Assembly (NCBI GenBank): GCA_951217055.1
Contig: OX578280.1
Coordinates: forward strand, 36,159,628-36,223,627
Direction of reading: 5' to 3'
DNA length: 64,000 nt
Source of the DNA: Gerris lacustris
Taxonomy: Eukaryota; Arthropoda; Insecta; Hemiptera; Gerridae
Positions 35,361 through 45,569 of the stretch are shown here, in pieces. The notes beneath the pieces were generated by a model, which saw nothing but the letters and a program-made list of their open reading frames with translations, was not told where the DNA came from and searched no databases. A program made the translations under genes and the position numbers. Position 1 is the first letter of the stretch. Each line of letters begins with the position of its first letter.

Positions 35361-35567
35361 AATAAATAAAAAGAAACAGTCTCTCCACGGAAGATAACAC
35401 TTGTTTATTTATCAAAGTTGTTTTCGGCTTTCATAAAGCCACCATCAGTGCCGATTTGAGTAGAACTGAAATCGGCAATGATAATGGCTTTATGAAAGCC
35501 GAAAGCTGCTTTGATAAATAAATAAGTATTATCTTACGTGGAGAGACTGTTTATTTATTTTTATTAA
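35361..35567. repeat. Foldback with hammerhead-like core
   Basis: Arms about 35361-35460 and 35482-35567 share AGTCTCTCCACG, TTTATTTATCAAAG and CGGCTTTCATAAAGCC. On the minus strand the left arm reads CACTGATGGTGGCTTTATG then AAAGCCGAAAAC. That is CTGATGG, a 6-bp GGCTTT/AAAGCC stem, then GAAA, which matches a hammerhead core except A9 to G. The right arm carries a related TGATAATGGC..GCCGAAAGC on the plus strand. Confidence 0.75.
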
Positions 35568-37200
35568 GATGACCTCCATCAACGCTCTTATTTCTCAAAT
35601 CTGTTTCTTAGTTGAAAATATAAATATAAGGAAGGGTTAAAAATAAAAATTAATAAAACTAAACATTTTTACAATTCCAAATTCAAAAGACATACAAGGA
35701 ATAAAAAGTAAAATTTTAATAAATTTACAAATAAAGCGGTATTGTACAAAAAGCCAAATTGAATCAATAACTCATTAGAGATAGTTTTAATTGGAAAAGG
35801 TCAGAAGAGGGGGCGAGGCGATGAAACGAATTCGGGGATGGTAGATTCCTCAGAGAATCTACCATCGCCTGGTTATGATTTTATTCTAGAAATTATTCAC
35901 TCACTATAATACAGTTATGTACTTAAGAAACAAATGAAGCACGTTTCATTTTCACTATCGGACAAGAAATTAGATATTTTAATAAAATAAACTTTAAATG
36001 TATTTATTAGGTAAATATAATTTTTATGTTTGCTTTTTCTTAATTTAATTTTTACATTGTACGAAGGGTTTGTTTAATAATGAACACCTGTTTATTTAAT
36101 AATAAAAGCTATAATTAAATTTATATTAACAATATACAGGTGAGATGTTTTGTCACGAACTACACAAGCACGAACTTTCATGTTATGTTGAATTTATGGC
36201 AAATCATATTGCAATAAATTAAAGTATATATATTTTAAAGATATGATAAGGAAAAAAGTAAGAGCAAATTATAAATAGTTATTTTATTAGTTGGGCCATA
36301 AAATATAAAAAATACATTAACAGTGCGTGCTTGTGTTATTCCAACTAAATATTTCACAGAAACTTGACTTAAAAGTAAAAAAGTCTGAATTAGGTAGAAC
36401 CAGAATTCAGGATGTTCATATAAAAAGGTCAGAAATAATTAAATTGGAATTGAATTAAGTTTTCTCTTCATTTTTATTTAGTATTTAATATGAGCACTCC
36501 CAATTCGAGAAAATATCAAGGTTTTGTAAATAGAATTATTTTTTAAAGCCGTCTAACAGTAAAAATTTCCATCCTTAAATTGGACCCTCCCCATATCATT
36601 TTCAAACCTCCCTTCCTCCCCTCATCAAAAAATGAATGAAAGAACCCCTAAACGTAAGACAAGGAGGGGTTCGGTTCGAAAAAAAGTTCAAAATGGTACC
36701 CTACATCCTCTATACAAGGTAGGATACAATATACAAGATAGGTTTTCACGAAAAAAAAAAAAACTATTAATAACAGGGTAAAATATCAAAAACATTTATT
36801 TTTTGGCACTAAAGAGCGCTGGAGAGGTAGGATAAAAAAAACCCAACTTATTTGAGTCACTTCAAGCCTTATAAAATAAGCAAGTTTTTTTCTAGTTACA
36901 TTATATCAACAATATTACCTGTACTAAAAATTATGTAGTGAAATCAAATAGTGTATTATATTTCATATGAACACAAAAATAAAGCCAAAACTTATAAATA
37001 TTTTTAAATAAGACATTCTAACTAGATTTAAAAAGTGCTTCGACAGTATTAATAACTTGGATTATCATCGAAAGTACATAATCTGCGATAGTTTCACCTA
37101 TCAAGTTAGCAGAAAGGGGGTTAAAGTAAATTACAAAATATGTTCACAAACAAGGAAGTTAAGTGAAAGGGTGTAAATATTTAATTTGATATGCCTCCGG
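35568..37200. other. AT-rich gap with a small hairpin
   Basis: At 35837-35866 GATGGTAGATTC-CTCAGA-GAATCTACCATC forms a 12-bp perfect stem. Otherwise no gene or repeat is recognised over 1.6 kb. Confidence 0.4.
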
Positions 37201-37735
37201 CGCAGCGCCTCAGTTTTTAACGTATTTGTAGTTGTTTAAGAGGCTGGTACCGAAGTGCGCCAGCCCCCTTAGGATTAGAAAAAGGTGATGGTCGAAGTGC
37301 GCCAGCCTTTTAATCTAAAGTTTCTGAAGGGAGAGGCCAGGAAAGTCCGGGTTATACCTTTTGCACTCCGTCTAAACCCAAAGAACTTTGTAGCGGACTT
37401 CGAAATTGGAATCCAACAATCCGTTCGAAATGTCTTCCCAAGCACTTCAATTACAGGGTGCAGATTTCATTTAGCACAAGCTTGATGGAAAAATTCAGAA
37501 TTTAGGATTTACTACCGATGTTCTACCAACGATGGTCAACTGATCAAGTTCATCTTCGGACTACCCTATATAGACCCTGAAGCATATTGAAGATTTTATA
37601 AGCAAAAAAAGCCATAGCAATGATTGATTTTGGGACTATATCACCAAGAACTATATTGATCCGTCGACGGCTAAATTCCCAATACCAATGTGGGCTTCAA
37701 GCCGCCTAGCGTTGGTTGTTTATAATAATAAGGTA
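37201..37735 (+). pseudogene. MULE-type transposase relic
   Basis: In the frame at 37360-37485 the protein reads LNPKNFVADFEIGIQQSV then FPSTSITGCRFHLAQA. The pattern DFE..(x)..FP....GC.FH..QA is the core of the Mutator-like (MULE) transposase catalytic domain, including one catalytic acidic residue. Downstream pieces (LPYIDPE, then a weak P.FPIPMW-like end around 37680) follow the family order but are interrupted by stops. Upstream it is GC-richer, with a duplicated GAAGTGCGCCAGCC at 37252-37304. Terminal inverted repeats were not found. Confidence 0.6.
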
Positions 37736-38193
37736 TATATTATAATATAAGGTATATAATTTTCGGCCATTACTGTGGTGCAGTGTAGATCGCGTTCTGT
37801 GTTTTATTAACAATTTATGAACTATGGATGATGTTTAACCTTAATTTTTTTATATAAACTTGAACTTTTTTTATTGATTTTCAAATTTAGCAAGTTACTT
37901 TTTATGCGCAGAACTAACTAATATTTAATTCTTGGGTTTAAAACACCGGATAGATAATCGTGGTGTATTACGTAAAGTGCTAAATATCTTTTAACCAAAG
38001 TGGTTTTCCATCTATCTAACATCTAACCAGGTTAGTCTGAAGGTAGGAGTTTAAAGTAAAGTAATAATATAATTAATTAAAATAATATATGTATTTATTA
38101 ATTAATTTAAAAGCAGAACAAACCTAACCTTTTCTCTAACTCTTAACCTGAGATATCTCTTTTCAAGATAGAACCTATTGGCTGTGAATGAGG
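37736..38193. other. AT-rich gap
   Basis: Nothing recognised. Confidence 0.4.
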
Positions 38194-38201
38194 TTCCGTG
38201 G

Positions 38202-39980
38202 CAGTGGCGTAAATAGCGCCCCCGCCAACCCCGCGGCGCGGGGGGGCGCCTGCTCTAGGGGGCGCCGAAAAATGTGTAAACAATATTATTTATATAATAA
38301 AAATTAAAATAAACTCTATGTGGGCGGAATTATTTGAATAAAATTATTTTTGGGAGATAAAAGAAATAAATAGTTGAAATCAGGGTGAGAATGTTATGAG
38401 ATGTTATGGTTTAGAGCTCACAGGTCAGTTTGGTTTTCAAGTTAAGTGTCACTATACCTATTTTATTATATGGGTAAGTATATCGGACTATTCTCCCTTC
38501 TTCATTTTGGACTGCTAGGAGATCCAAGTGTTTATTACAACTAAAAGTTATCTTATCTAATCTGGTTTTAGCAGCACTAGATAAGGAAATATCTTCCAAA
38601 CTTAACAAGTCATACGTCCATCTCTTTCTCTATTGATTGTCTTTGCTATATATGTATTTCTTTTTCTTTCTGTATTTAGTTTCTAACTCTTTTCTTACCT
38701 AGCTAATTTTACCTCCCTTTAGAGTTGTTATCTTTTCTACCCTTCCCTTAATTTAAGAATTGTTATCTATTAATCATAAATCATATGTATCGAATTCAGT
38801 TCTGTACTGTTATAGCTATCGTATGTCGTATGGTTGTGTCTTTTGCTGTGAATTTTAACTTTCCTTTCGCTAGAAAGCTTTGCTATTTTTTATTTCTTAT
38901 TCTACGTTTAGTTGTTTTGTGTGTAAAATTAAATTATTTTGCTGAAGAATTAATTTAAAAGGTGAGTGTATTTTTTAGACAATTAATAGCCGTCGGGATT
39001 CTAGGGGAGCCCCGTCACGTCAATTTGTTAATAACTAAAACATCTCCTCCTCCAGGAGCAAACACTCTTTTTCTTTTGCTTCCGAGCTTACCGAAGGTAA
39101 TGGAAGCTATAAGTTATTTGATCGTTAACTGAAAAACAAATACATTTTATGCCCCAGATTTCAAAAATTCTAAGACTGAAATTCGTTTCAGATAACAGGA
39201 AACATTTTTTGTTTCCGTGTCAGTCTGTCTGTCGTAAAATACTACTCTTACAATTTTAATGAAATTGGATGGTGGCTCATTGGTCATCATGACTCATATA
39301 AGTCTAAACCGTATGCGTCTATTTCTTTTTCTTTCACGTGCGCACAAGCATACCTACATTAATTTACACCTATAATATCTTCAAAATTACTCATTTGATT
39401 TTTATGAAATGTAGATAGTTTGTCGAAAGTATACTTTCGACAGCCCGCAGATAATCCCAGATTAATTTCAACTGTCTGCGCTCATTAAATTTTGCTAATT
39501 GCTCATTTAATGTTGCTTATTGTTACTTTATTTCATGTAAGGTAAGAAATCAAATCATTTTGACTGATTTAAAATAAAAACGGGGAAAATTTAATAAATT
39601 CAACAATAATAAGTTTTAAAAGCATAAAATCATTTAGTATACAAAATATGACGCGAGGAAGCTTTGTGCTACATTAATTGGCAGATAGATGGGCATCTGT
39701 ATATGCGAATAAGATATTCCAGTTCGTCGTCAAGCAAGGAGCAAGGTTGCTAGTTTGTTTTCCTCTTATTTATATTATACATTTATATTATAAATTTTAT
39801 TATTTTTTTTAAGAAATAAAAATAACACTATGACTGTAGTAGTACTGTACACGAGCATTTAAAAAAATAGAAATAATAATCTGTTGAGAAATCTGTTAGA
39901 GGGGGTACATTTTGTAAGCTATTGGGGGGCGTAATTTCAAAAGTTGCGGGGGGGCGCCGGTTATCTTAGTTACGCCACTG
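38202..39980. mobile_element. hAT element with exact 8-bp target duplication
   Basis: The ends are CAGTGGCGTAAATA and, read inward from the right, CAGTGGCGTAACTA. Both sides are flanked by TTCCGTGG (38194-38201 and 39981-39988), an exact 8-bp duplication that fixes the boundaries and the superfamily. GC-rich subterminal blocks (GCGGCGCGGGGGGGCGCC at left, GCGGGGGGGCGCCGG at right) face each other. At 1779 bp it includes a 607-bp family A insertion. No transposase frame is recognised in the rest (frame 38411-38608 is unassigned), so it is non-autonomous. Confidence 0.92.
39079..39685 (+). mobile_element. Family A element (A2) nested in the hAT element
   Basis: Runs from the GCTTCCGAGC hairpin to AATTGGCAGA. 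The interior is the longer A2 type, including a 20-bp perfect palindrome, GTCGAAAGTATACTTTCGAC (39422-39441). It postdates the hAT insertion. Confidence 0.8.
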
Positions 39981-39985
39981 TTCCG

Positions 39986-40075
39986 TGGCGTAAGCAACTG
40001 GAGCGGTGTGTATTTTTGATTAGCAGCAATCCCTACCTCGACGGTTCGATTCCCACATTTGCCACTGATCTTTAA
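39986..40075 (+). repeat. tRNA-like pol III promoter unit (SINE head or LINE leader)
   Basis: A perfect B box, GGTTCGATTCC (40043-40053), lies 57 bases after a partial A-box-like TGGCGTAAG (39986). The hAT target duplication falls across the A box, so the unit is whole only on the right side. It ends about 115 bp before LINE ORF1. It could be the head of an older SINE or part of the LINE's own 5' leader. Confidence 0.45.
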
Positions 40076-40189
40076 TTGGTGATTTACTTCACTTAAAATC
40101 TACCATTATTTATATCACTCCAGGAATAAATTTTCCCAACACCCCTATTACTAAATAATTAACTCTCCTGATCTAGAAATTAAATTATT
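40076..40189 (+). other. Presumed LINE 5' leader
   Basis: A/T-rich sequence just before ORF1. The true 5' end of the LINE is not visible; no target duplication could be matched to the 3' tail. Confidence 0.35.
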
Positions 40190-41017
40190 ATGGCCGAGGA
40201 AAAGAGAATTAATGAATATTTTTCGGTAAGAAACAAAAGAAGCAGAAAAGATGGCAACCCTGCCTCACCAGAAGAAAACAGGGAACAGACGTTAGGAGAC
40301 ATGTCCCTACAACAACTTTTATTTGCTATGGGGAAGCTTATCGATGATAAGAAACTTGCAACAAGGGACGATCTCGACCGTATAACAAGTAGAGTAGAAG
40401 AGCTAGAAGTAGAAAATCACAAACTAAAATCTGAAATGGATGAAATGAAAATTAAAATAAAAAATATAGATAAGGGCTTAGACCAAATTGAAAATGAGAA
40501 AAGAAAAAACAATATTGTGATCGGCGGACTATACTTAAATGCGGAAGAGGATAAAAAATCCTGCGAAGCAGAAGTACAACAATTCTTTGCGGAACGCTTG
40601 GAAATCAAAGAAGAGATAGCTATTGATCATGTGCGTATAACAAACAATAAAAATAATAAACTTATGGTAATTTCATTGAAGAAATTTTCTGACAAAATTA
40701 AAATAATGAAGCAAGGATGGAAGTTAAAAGATACCAACTATTTACTACAAGATGACCTTACCTACTCTTCGAGGAAAAGACGATACTGCTTGAATCAAAT
40801 CAGAAAAGCGATAAAGAGAAATAATAGTGGAATCAAGTCAAAACTAATAAGAGACATTCTTTACGTGGAGGGGAAAAAGTTTACCTGGATAGAGGAAAAA
40901 GGCATAATAAACAAAGGTGTGAACGGGATCCAAATATTAAATACAATAACAAAACAAGATTTATCAACTCTTATAAACACCTTGTTATCTCCCGATTCAG
41001 AAAAACAGAAACAATAG
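40190..41017 (+). CDS. LINE ORF1: coiled-coil RNA-binding protein
   Basis: 275-aa ORF1 of an intact LINE. In this family class ORF1 protein coats the element RNA and acts as a chaperone in the ribonucleoprotein particle; that role is inferred from the family. The start ATG has A at -3 and G at +4. Residues 4-20 hold EKRINEYF followed by a basic RNKRSRK, which resembles a PCNA-binding (PIP) box without its Gln. Residues about 58-104 form a charged coiled coil (VEELEVENHKLKSEM). KNNIVIGGL at 106-114 opens an RRM-like domain up to about 178, followed by a basic C-terminal domain (LTYSSRKRRYCLNQIRKAI). This layout resembles L1-type ORF1. It ends in TAG, in frame with ORF2. Confidence 0.88.
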   Translation: MAEEKRINEYFSVRNKRSRKDGNPASPEENREQTLGDMSLQQLLFAMGKLIDDKKLATRDDLDRITSRVEELEVENHKLKSEMDEMKIKIKNIDKGLDQIENEKRKNNIVIGGLYLNAEEDKKSCEAEVQQFFAERLEIKEEIAIDHVRITNNKNNKLMVISLKKFSDKIKIMKQGWKLKDTNYLLQDDLTYSSRKRRYCLNQIRKAIKRNNSGIKSKLIRDILYVEGKKFTWIEEKGIINKGVNGIQILNTITKQDLSTLINTLLSPDSEKQKQ

Positions 41018-41026
41018 CAACCATTG
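41006..41026 (+). promoter_or_regulatory. Candidate stop-codon readthrough site
   Basis: Codons read CAG-AAA-CAA-TAG-CAA-CCA-TTG. The TAG (41015-41017) is the only stop between ORF1 and ORF2, which share a frame. TAG followed by CAA-CCA fits UAG-CARYYA, the leaky context known from tobamovirus-type readthrough, and the preceding CAA also matches that context. Readthrough would give one polypeptide of about 1,233 residues. Function is inferred. Confidence 0.6.
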
Positions 41027-43891
41027 AAACATAATAAAAAAATAAACAATCAATACAAAAATATCAATATTATGTCGTATAACTGCAGAACTCTTAGGGA
41101 CGATATTAAGCTTTTCGAACTAATGGAGGAACTAAAAACCATGAACTGGACCTTAGTTGGACTAGCAGAGGTCAGGAGAGAAGGAGAGGGAGCATACCAA
41201 CTAAATAGTGGACATCAATTTTATTTCAACGGGTCAGGCCACATCGGAGGAACAGGGTTCATTGTAAACGAAAGGATTAAAAACCAGATAATTTCATTTA
41301 AATCCTACTCGTCCCGTATTTCAAAACTGATTTGGAAACCCAATAAAAGCAGGAAGAAGTGGGGAAGATTCAAGATTGTCCAAATCTATGCACCTACTAA
41401 TAATTCTACGGAAGAAGAACTCGATGGATTCTACGACCAACTTCAATTAGCCTTAGACGAAGACGAATGTTCCAACACAATAATAATGGGGGATTGGAAT
41501 GCTAAAGTGGGTCATTCGAGAAACGAGGAGGCTGTAGGGAAGTTTGGACTAGGAGAGAGAAATGAAAGGGGAATGAAAATGGTTGAATTTTGTGAGTCAA
41601 ACAAAATGTTTATTATGAACACTTTTTACAACAAACCTAAAGATTCTAAATGGACGTGGATAAGCCCGAACGGGCAAACAAAAAATGAAATCGACTATTT
41701 CGTATCCAATAAAAAAGAACTTTTCTTGGATGTGAATACGGTGAATAGAATTTCTACAGGTAGTGACCACAAGGTCATTAAAGCAGAAATTAATATTAAA
41801 ATTAGAAAACAGTGGAAACAAATATCAGTTGAAAAAATTAATTTAAATGAACTAAGAATATCCGATTACGAGGATATACTACTCGAAGAATTAAATAATT
41901 ATAATAAAAATATTAACGGATTGAACAGAATGGAATCAAAATTAGTAACATGTATTTCCAATGCAACAAATAAAGTAAAAAGCAAAAATGATAATCTTAA
42001 ACATCTGAAAGCACTACCCGAAGAGATAAAAAAGCTCATGAGAAAAAGAAGAAAATTAAAAAGGAATGAGAAGAATAGATTAGAGTACGCACAAGTTTCA
42101 AAATTGATTAGAGAAAAGCTAAAAATGTGGTCTGTAGAAAGGGAAATAGCAAGTTTGCAAGAAGCAATAGAAGCTGGATCTAGCTTAAAGAAATGCACGC
42201 AGCAACAGAAAATTGGACGGAAAAATTTAATAGCAATCAAAGATAGTAAAGGGGAATTAAAGAAAAACGATTTGGATGTACTAGAGGCTATTAAAGAATT
42301 TTATCAAGAACTATACACCCCATGTACCGTAGAACCAGACAAGATAGAGCAAACAAAAGGAATGAAAAAAGTGGAAGGAAATGAAGAACTAGAAGAAAGT
42401 ATTCTGATTGAAGAAGTTTTATATGCAATTAAACGCTTAAAGTGTGGAAAAGCTGGAGGGCCAGATAATATTATAAATGAACAGATCAAAGCAGGAGGAA
42501 ATAAATTAGCAGAGGAACTGTGCCTTCTGTTTAATATGTGTCTTAACACTGGCTCCTTACCAGATACTTGGTTTAACTCAAAGCTTATTCTACTTTTTAA
42601 AAAAGGTGACAAAGAAGACATTAAAAATTACCGCCCAATAAATCTCCTATCAGTTATATACAAACTTTTCATGAGTATAATTACCCGACGAATTACCCCA
42701 AGTTTAGATATGAATTCACCATTAGATCAAGTGGGGTTCAAGAAAAACTTCAGTACATCAGATGCCATCATAGTCATTCAACAAATAATCGCAAAAGCCC
42801 AAGAATACCACTTTCCTGTCGCTTTTCTTTTCATCGACTTCGAAAAGGCCTTTGACACCATCACTCACTTTTCCATAATATCAGCCCTAGAAAGGTGCGG
42901 TATAAACAGCAAAATTATTAGGATTTTCAATGAAATAAATAACAAGGCTGAAATACACTTAAAAGTTGGTGCTAAAAAAGCAACAGTCAAACCGATGAGA
43001 GGCGCCAGACAAGGTGATGTTCCATCCGCTAAGATATTTGGTGCGACTCTGGAAGAAGCCTTCATAGATTTGGATTGGGATAATTATGGTATCAATATAT
43101 ATGGCGAGAAACTAAATAGACTGAAATTTGCTGATGACATTGTATTGATTGGAAAGAGCACACACGAGCTACAAAAAATGTTGCAAGATCTTACAAGCAA
43201 AACTAAGAAATTAGGTCTTAAAATAAATAGAAACAAATCTAAAATTATGCACATAAATATGCCAGAAGAAAAAGTATTGACAGTTGACGGCCAAAATATT
43301 GAAGAAATAGATGAATTTATTTATTTAGGTCAGACAATAGCCAAAAAAGATTGGATGAACAAAGAACTGAAAAGAAGGATTGGTTTAAGCTGGAGAGCTT
43401 ATAACTGCTATAGGAAACTGTTCAGATCTAATGTCGACATCTCCTTAAAAGTAAAACTGTGGAAAAGCGTTGTGAACCCGGTTTTGCTGTATGGGTGCGA
43501 AACGTGGTGTTTAACCAAGAAAAATATTGATAGCTTGAGGATTTGTGAAAGAAGAATGGAGAGAAGCATGCTAGGGATTAGAAGAAACGAAAGGAAGAGA
43601 AACACCTGGATTAGGGAGCAAACCGGCATGAATGATGTCGCTAAGGAAGCCATAGGAAGAAAATGGAAATGGACTGGACACATTGTCAGATCGACTGATG
43701 GACGGTGGGCCAGAAAAATTATTGAATGGACTCCTCTTGAAGCAAAAAGAAAAAAAGGAAGACCAGTAGTAAAATGGGAAGAGGAAGCTAGAAAATGCTG
43801 TGGCGGTGCCACTTGGCGAAGAGTAGCTATGGACCGGATGGAGTGGAAAAGGATGGGAAAAGTGTACAAAGATGTATACATGCCTGAATAA
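41018..43891 (+). CDS. LINE ORF2: endonuclease-reverse transcriptase (RTE clade)
   Basis: Intact frame of 957 codons after the TAG; the residue numbers here count from TTG at 41024. An AP-type endonuclease occupies about 14-255: SYNCRT (18-23), E49 in GLAEVRR, IYAPTN (121-126), GDWN (156-159) and SDH (247-249), all expected catalytic landmarks. The RT spans about 460-760: GKAGGPDNI (475-483), FIDFEKAFD (603-611, catalytic D605), RGARQGD (659-665) and FADD (702-705), the active-site box. The C-terminus has CERRMERSMLGI, a WTGHI motif and GRPVVKW..DRMEWKRMG, typical of RTE-clade LINEs. It nicks target DNA and copies the element RNA in the nucleus. There is no ATG until M17 (41072), inside the first endonuclease strand, so ORF2 probably needs readthrough or an unusual start. 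Confidence 0.93.
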   Translation, partial: QPLKHNKKINNQYKNINIMSYNCRTLRDDIKLFELMEELKTMNWTLVGLAEVRREGEGAYQLNSGHQFYFNGSGHIGGTGFIVNERIKNQIISFKSYSSRISKLIWKPNKSRKKWGRFKIVQIYAPTNNSTEEELDGFYDQLQLALDEDECSNTIIMGDWNAKVGHSRNEEAVGKFGLGERNERGMKMVEFCESNKMFIMNTFYNKPKDSKWTWISPNGQTKNEIDYFVSNKKELFLDVNTVNRISTGSDHKVIKAEINIKIRKQWKQISVEKINLNELRISDYEDILLEELNNYNKNINGLNRMESKLVTCISNATNKVKSKNDNLKHLKALPEEIKKLMRKRRKLKRNEKNRLEYAQVSKLIREKLKMWSVEREIASLQEAIEAGSSLKKCTQQQKIGRKNLIAIKDSKGELKKNDLDVLEAIKEFYQELYTPCTVEPDKIEQTKGMKKVEGNEELEESILIEEVLYAIKRLKCGKAGGPDNIINEQIKAGGNKLAEELCLLFNMCLNTGSLPDTWFNSKLILLFKKGDKEDIKNYRPINLLSVIYKLFMSIITRRITPSLDMNSPLDQVGFKKNFSTSDAIIVIQQIIAKAQEYHFPVAFLFIDFEKAFDTITHFSIISALERCGINSKIIRIFNEINNKAEIHLKVGAKKATVKPMRGARQGDVPSAKIFGATLEEAFIDLDWDNYGINIYGEKLNRLKFADDIVLIGKSTHELQKMLQDLTSKTKKLGLKINRNKSKIMHINMPEEKVLTVDGQNIEEIDEFIYLGQTIAKKDWMNKELKRRIGLSWRAYNCYRKLFRSNVDISLKVKLWKSVVNPVLLYGCETWCLTKKNIDSLRICERRMERSMLGIRRNERKRNTWIREQTGMNDVAKEAIGRKWKWTGHIVRSTDGRWARKIIEWTPLEAKRKKGRPVVKWEEEARKCCGGATWRRVAMDRMEWKRMGKVYKDVYMPE

Positions 43892-44181
43892 ATTATAAAA
43901 TGTTAGGAACTCCTATACCTTGTCTCTGTTACTGTTATCTATTATATTTGTTACTCTTTGTTTAAATGTATCACTGCTTTATTTATATTTGTTATTATTG
44001 TTTTTGTTATTGTTAAATTTTAGTTACAATTTTAAAAAGAGCCGAACCCTTAGACCAACAAGGTCACCACAGCTAAGGCTGAAAAAATGCAAAAAGTTAA
44101 ATGTATGTTAAATTATTAAGTTTATAGATTGTACCAATAATTGCATTGAATAAATGGTTATTATTATTATTATTATTATTA
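43892..44181 (+). other. LINE 3' UTR and (TTA)n tail
   Basis: Follows the ORF2 stop. It is T-rich, then has a GC-richer patch (44039-44085) with AGCC..GGCT pairing, an AATAAA (44149-44154) and a (TTA)8 tail (44158-44181). RTE-clade elements usually end in short simple repeats rather than poly-A. The region is complete-looking, so this copy may be young. Confidence 0.8.
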
Positions 44182-44650
44182 TATAATATAATATAATAAT
44201 AAGTTTTTATCTAGTTTTGAAGTTTTCATGAGTACCTTTTATGTTAAGTTAATCTAAACCCTTCTAATAAATATTAGCTTTCACTTATAAGTAAGTGTAA
44301 TTTATGTAAGAAACATTTCTTTAATTCTTAATATTTGCAAAATAAATAGTTTTTTCTCTCGTATTTTTGATTATTTTCTTAAATTCCCTACACAGTTTTA
44401 ACGATAACTTATTATGATTTTTGTAATTTTTTTTTTTTTTTTTTTTTTTTCATTTTGAATATTCACAAATTAAAGTGTAACTTCTGGCTAGATTTGGATT
44501 TTGTTCTTACGAGTACATTCTACAGATTCTCCTATGCACTGAGATTTGCTATAATGATCGCCATATCACTCTGAGCAGTTTGTTCAAAGTAACTTCAAAT
44601 CGCTTTATATTGAGTATATGGGAATATTGACAACGATTAGTCCTTGAGAG
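44182..44650. other. AT-rich gap with poly-T
   Basis: Contains a T run of about 25 (44427-44451). No gene recognised. Confidence 0.45.
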
Positions 44651-45130
44651 CAGAGGTTCCCAACCTGGGGTGCGCGTACCCCCAGGGGTACAAAAAAGAT
44701 ATCAGGGGGTACGCAAAAAAAAAAATGGTAATGGCGGACAAGAAAGACTTATTTATAAATTAAATTTAAAATAATTTACGTAAAGAAGTTTAGATTTTTA
44801 AAGACAAATATTACTTTTAAAATAAATCTTATTTATTAACTGTTGTTAATAAACGATTTCACTTTTAAAATAAAATATACGTGCTAACATCTTCGGAATC
44901 TATTTAATTACACGTTAAGTACAAAATACTATTTAAGTACAAAATTAAAGGAGTGAGGTTAAATTAATTGAAAGGGCATTCTCGTCCTATTTGTACATAA
45001 AAAATAAGTACCGAAGTAGACATTTTGCAGCGCCTGATTTAAGAATGTATCATACCAGTTATATCACACCAGATTTAAAAAAGCTAAGTTCTTCAAAACA
45101 AGCCCAAGGGTCTCATTTATTGTCAACTGT
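44651..45130 (+). pseudogene. hAT relic: left end plus transposase C-terminal scrap
   Basis: Starts with a hAT-type terminus, CAGAGGTTCCCAACCTGGGG, followed by a GTACCCCC/GGGGGTACGC pair. At about 44990-45115 the plus frame reads KYRSRHFAAPDLRMY then ITPDLKKLSSSKQAQGSH. This resembles the C-terminal end of ZBED5/SCAND3-type hAT transposases (pattern DLR..L....P.I..L...KQ.Q.SH). The bulk of the transposase and the right terminus were not found, so this is a deletion remnant. Confidence 0.5.
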
Positions 45131-45569
45131 AATTTGATTAATAAACAGGTCAAGTGTGTGCTAGTCAGCACACAGCGAGGGTCCGTAGGCCACACTTTAT
45201 TGTTTAAGTAGTACCCTATTGATGGTGTTTTTTAAAATCCTAATAAGCTTACTTTGAACTATCCTATGGGTCTGATATTCTCAAAACACATAAACAAACT
45301 TCTTATTAAGTATTTTGTTGCCACTGAACCGGACTACAACCATATAAATACATCGAAAAGACCATAGTTATAAAAAAACGTATTTTGGCAATAAAAAATA
45401 AAATAATATTTTTTTCGAAATTTCCAAAAAGTGGTATCTTTACTTTTATTCGAAGAATGTTCAGGAATTTTTTCAGATTTTTTGCACTTCACATAAGCGA
45501 GATAGAGGGGGGGGGGGGCACGTTTCACACCCACTTCAAACTTGCCTTTGCTCGCGCATCAAAGTTATA
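45131..45569. other. Gap with poly-G tract
   Basis: A run of 12 G lies at 45507-45518. The phrase GAGGGTCCGTAGGCCACAC at 45177 hints at another end of repeat D. Overlapping opposite-strand frames are not genes. Confidence 0.4.

Noticed and set aside
40417..40608. Minus-strand frames under the LINE ORFs (also 41597-41821, 41899-42240, 42304-42621, 43408-43881)
   Set aside because: They are antisense shadows of the intact ORF1 and ORF2.
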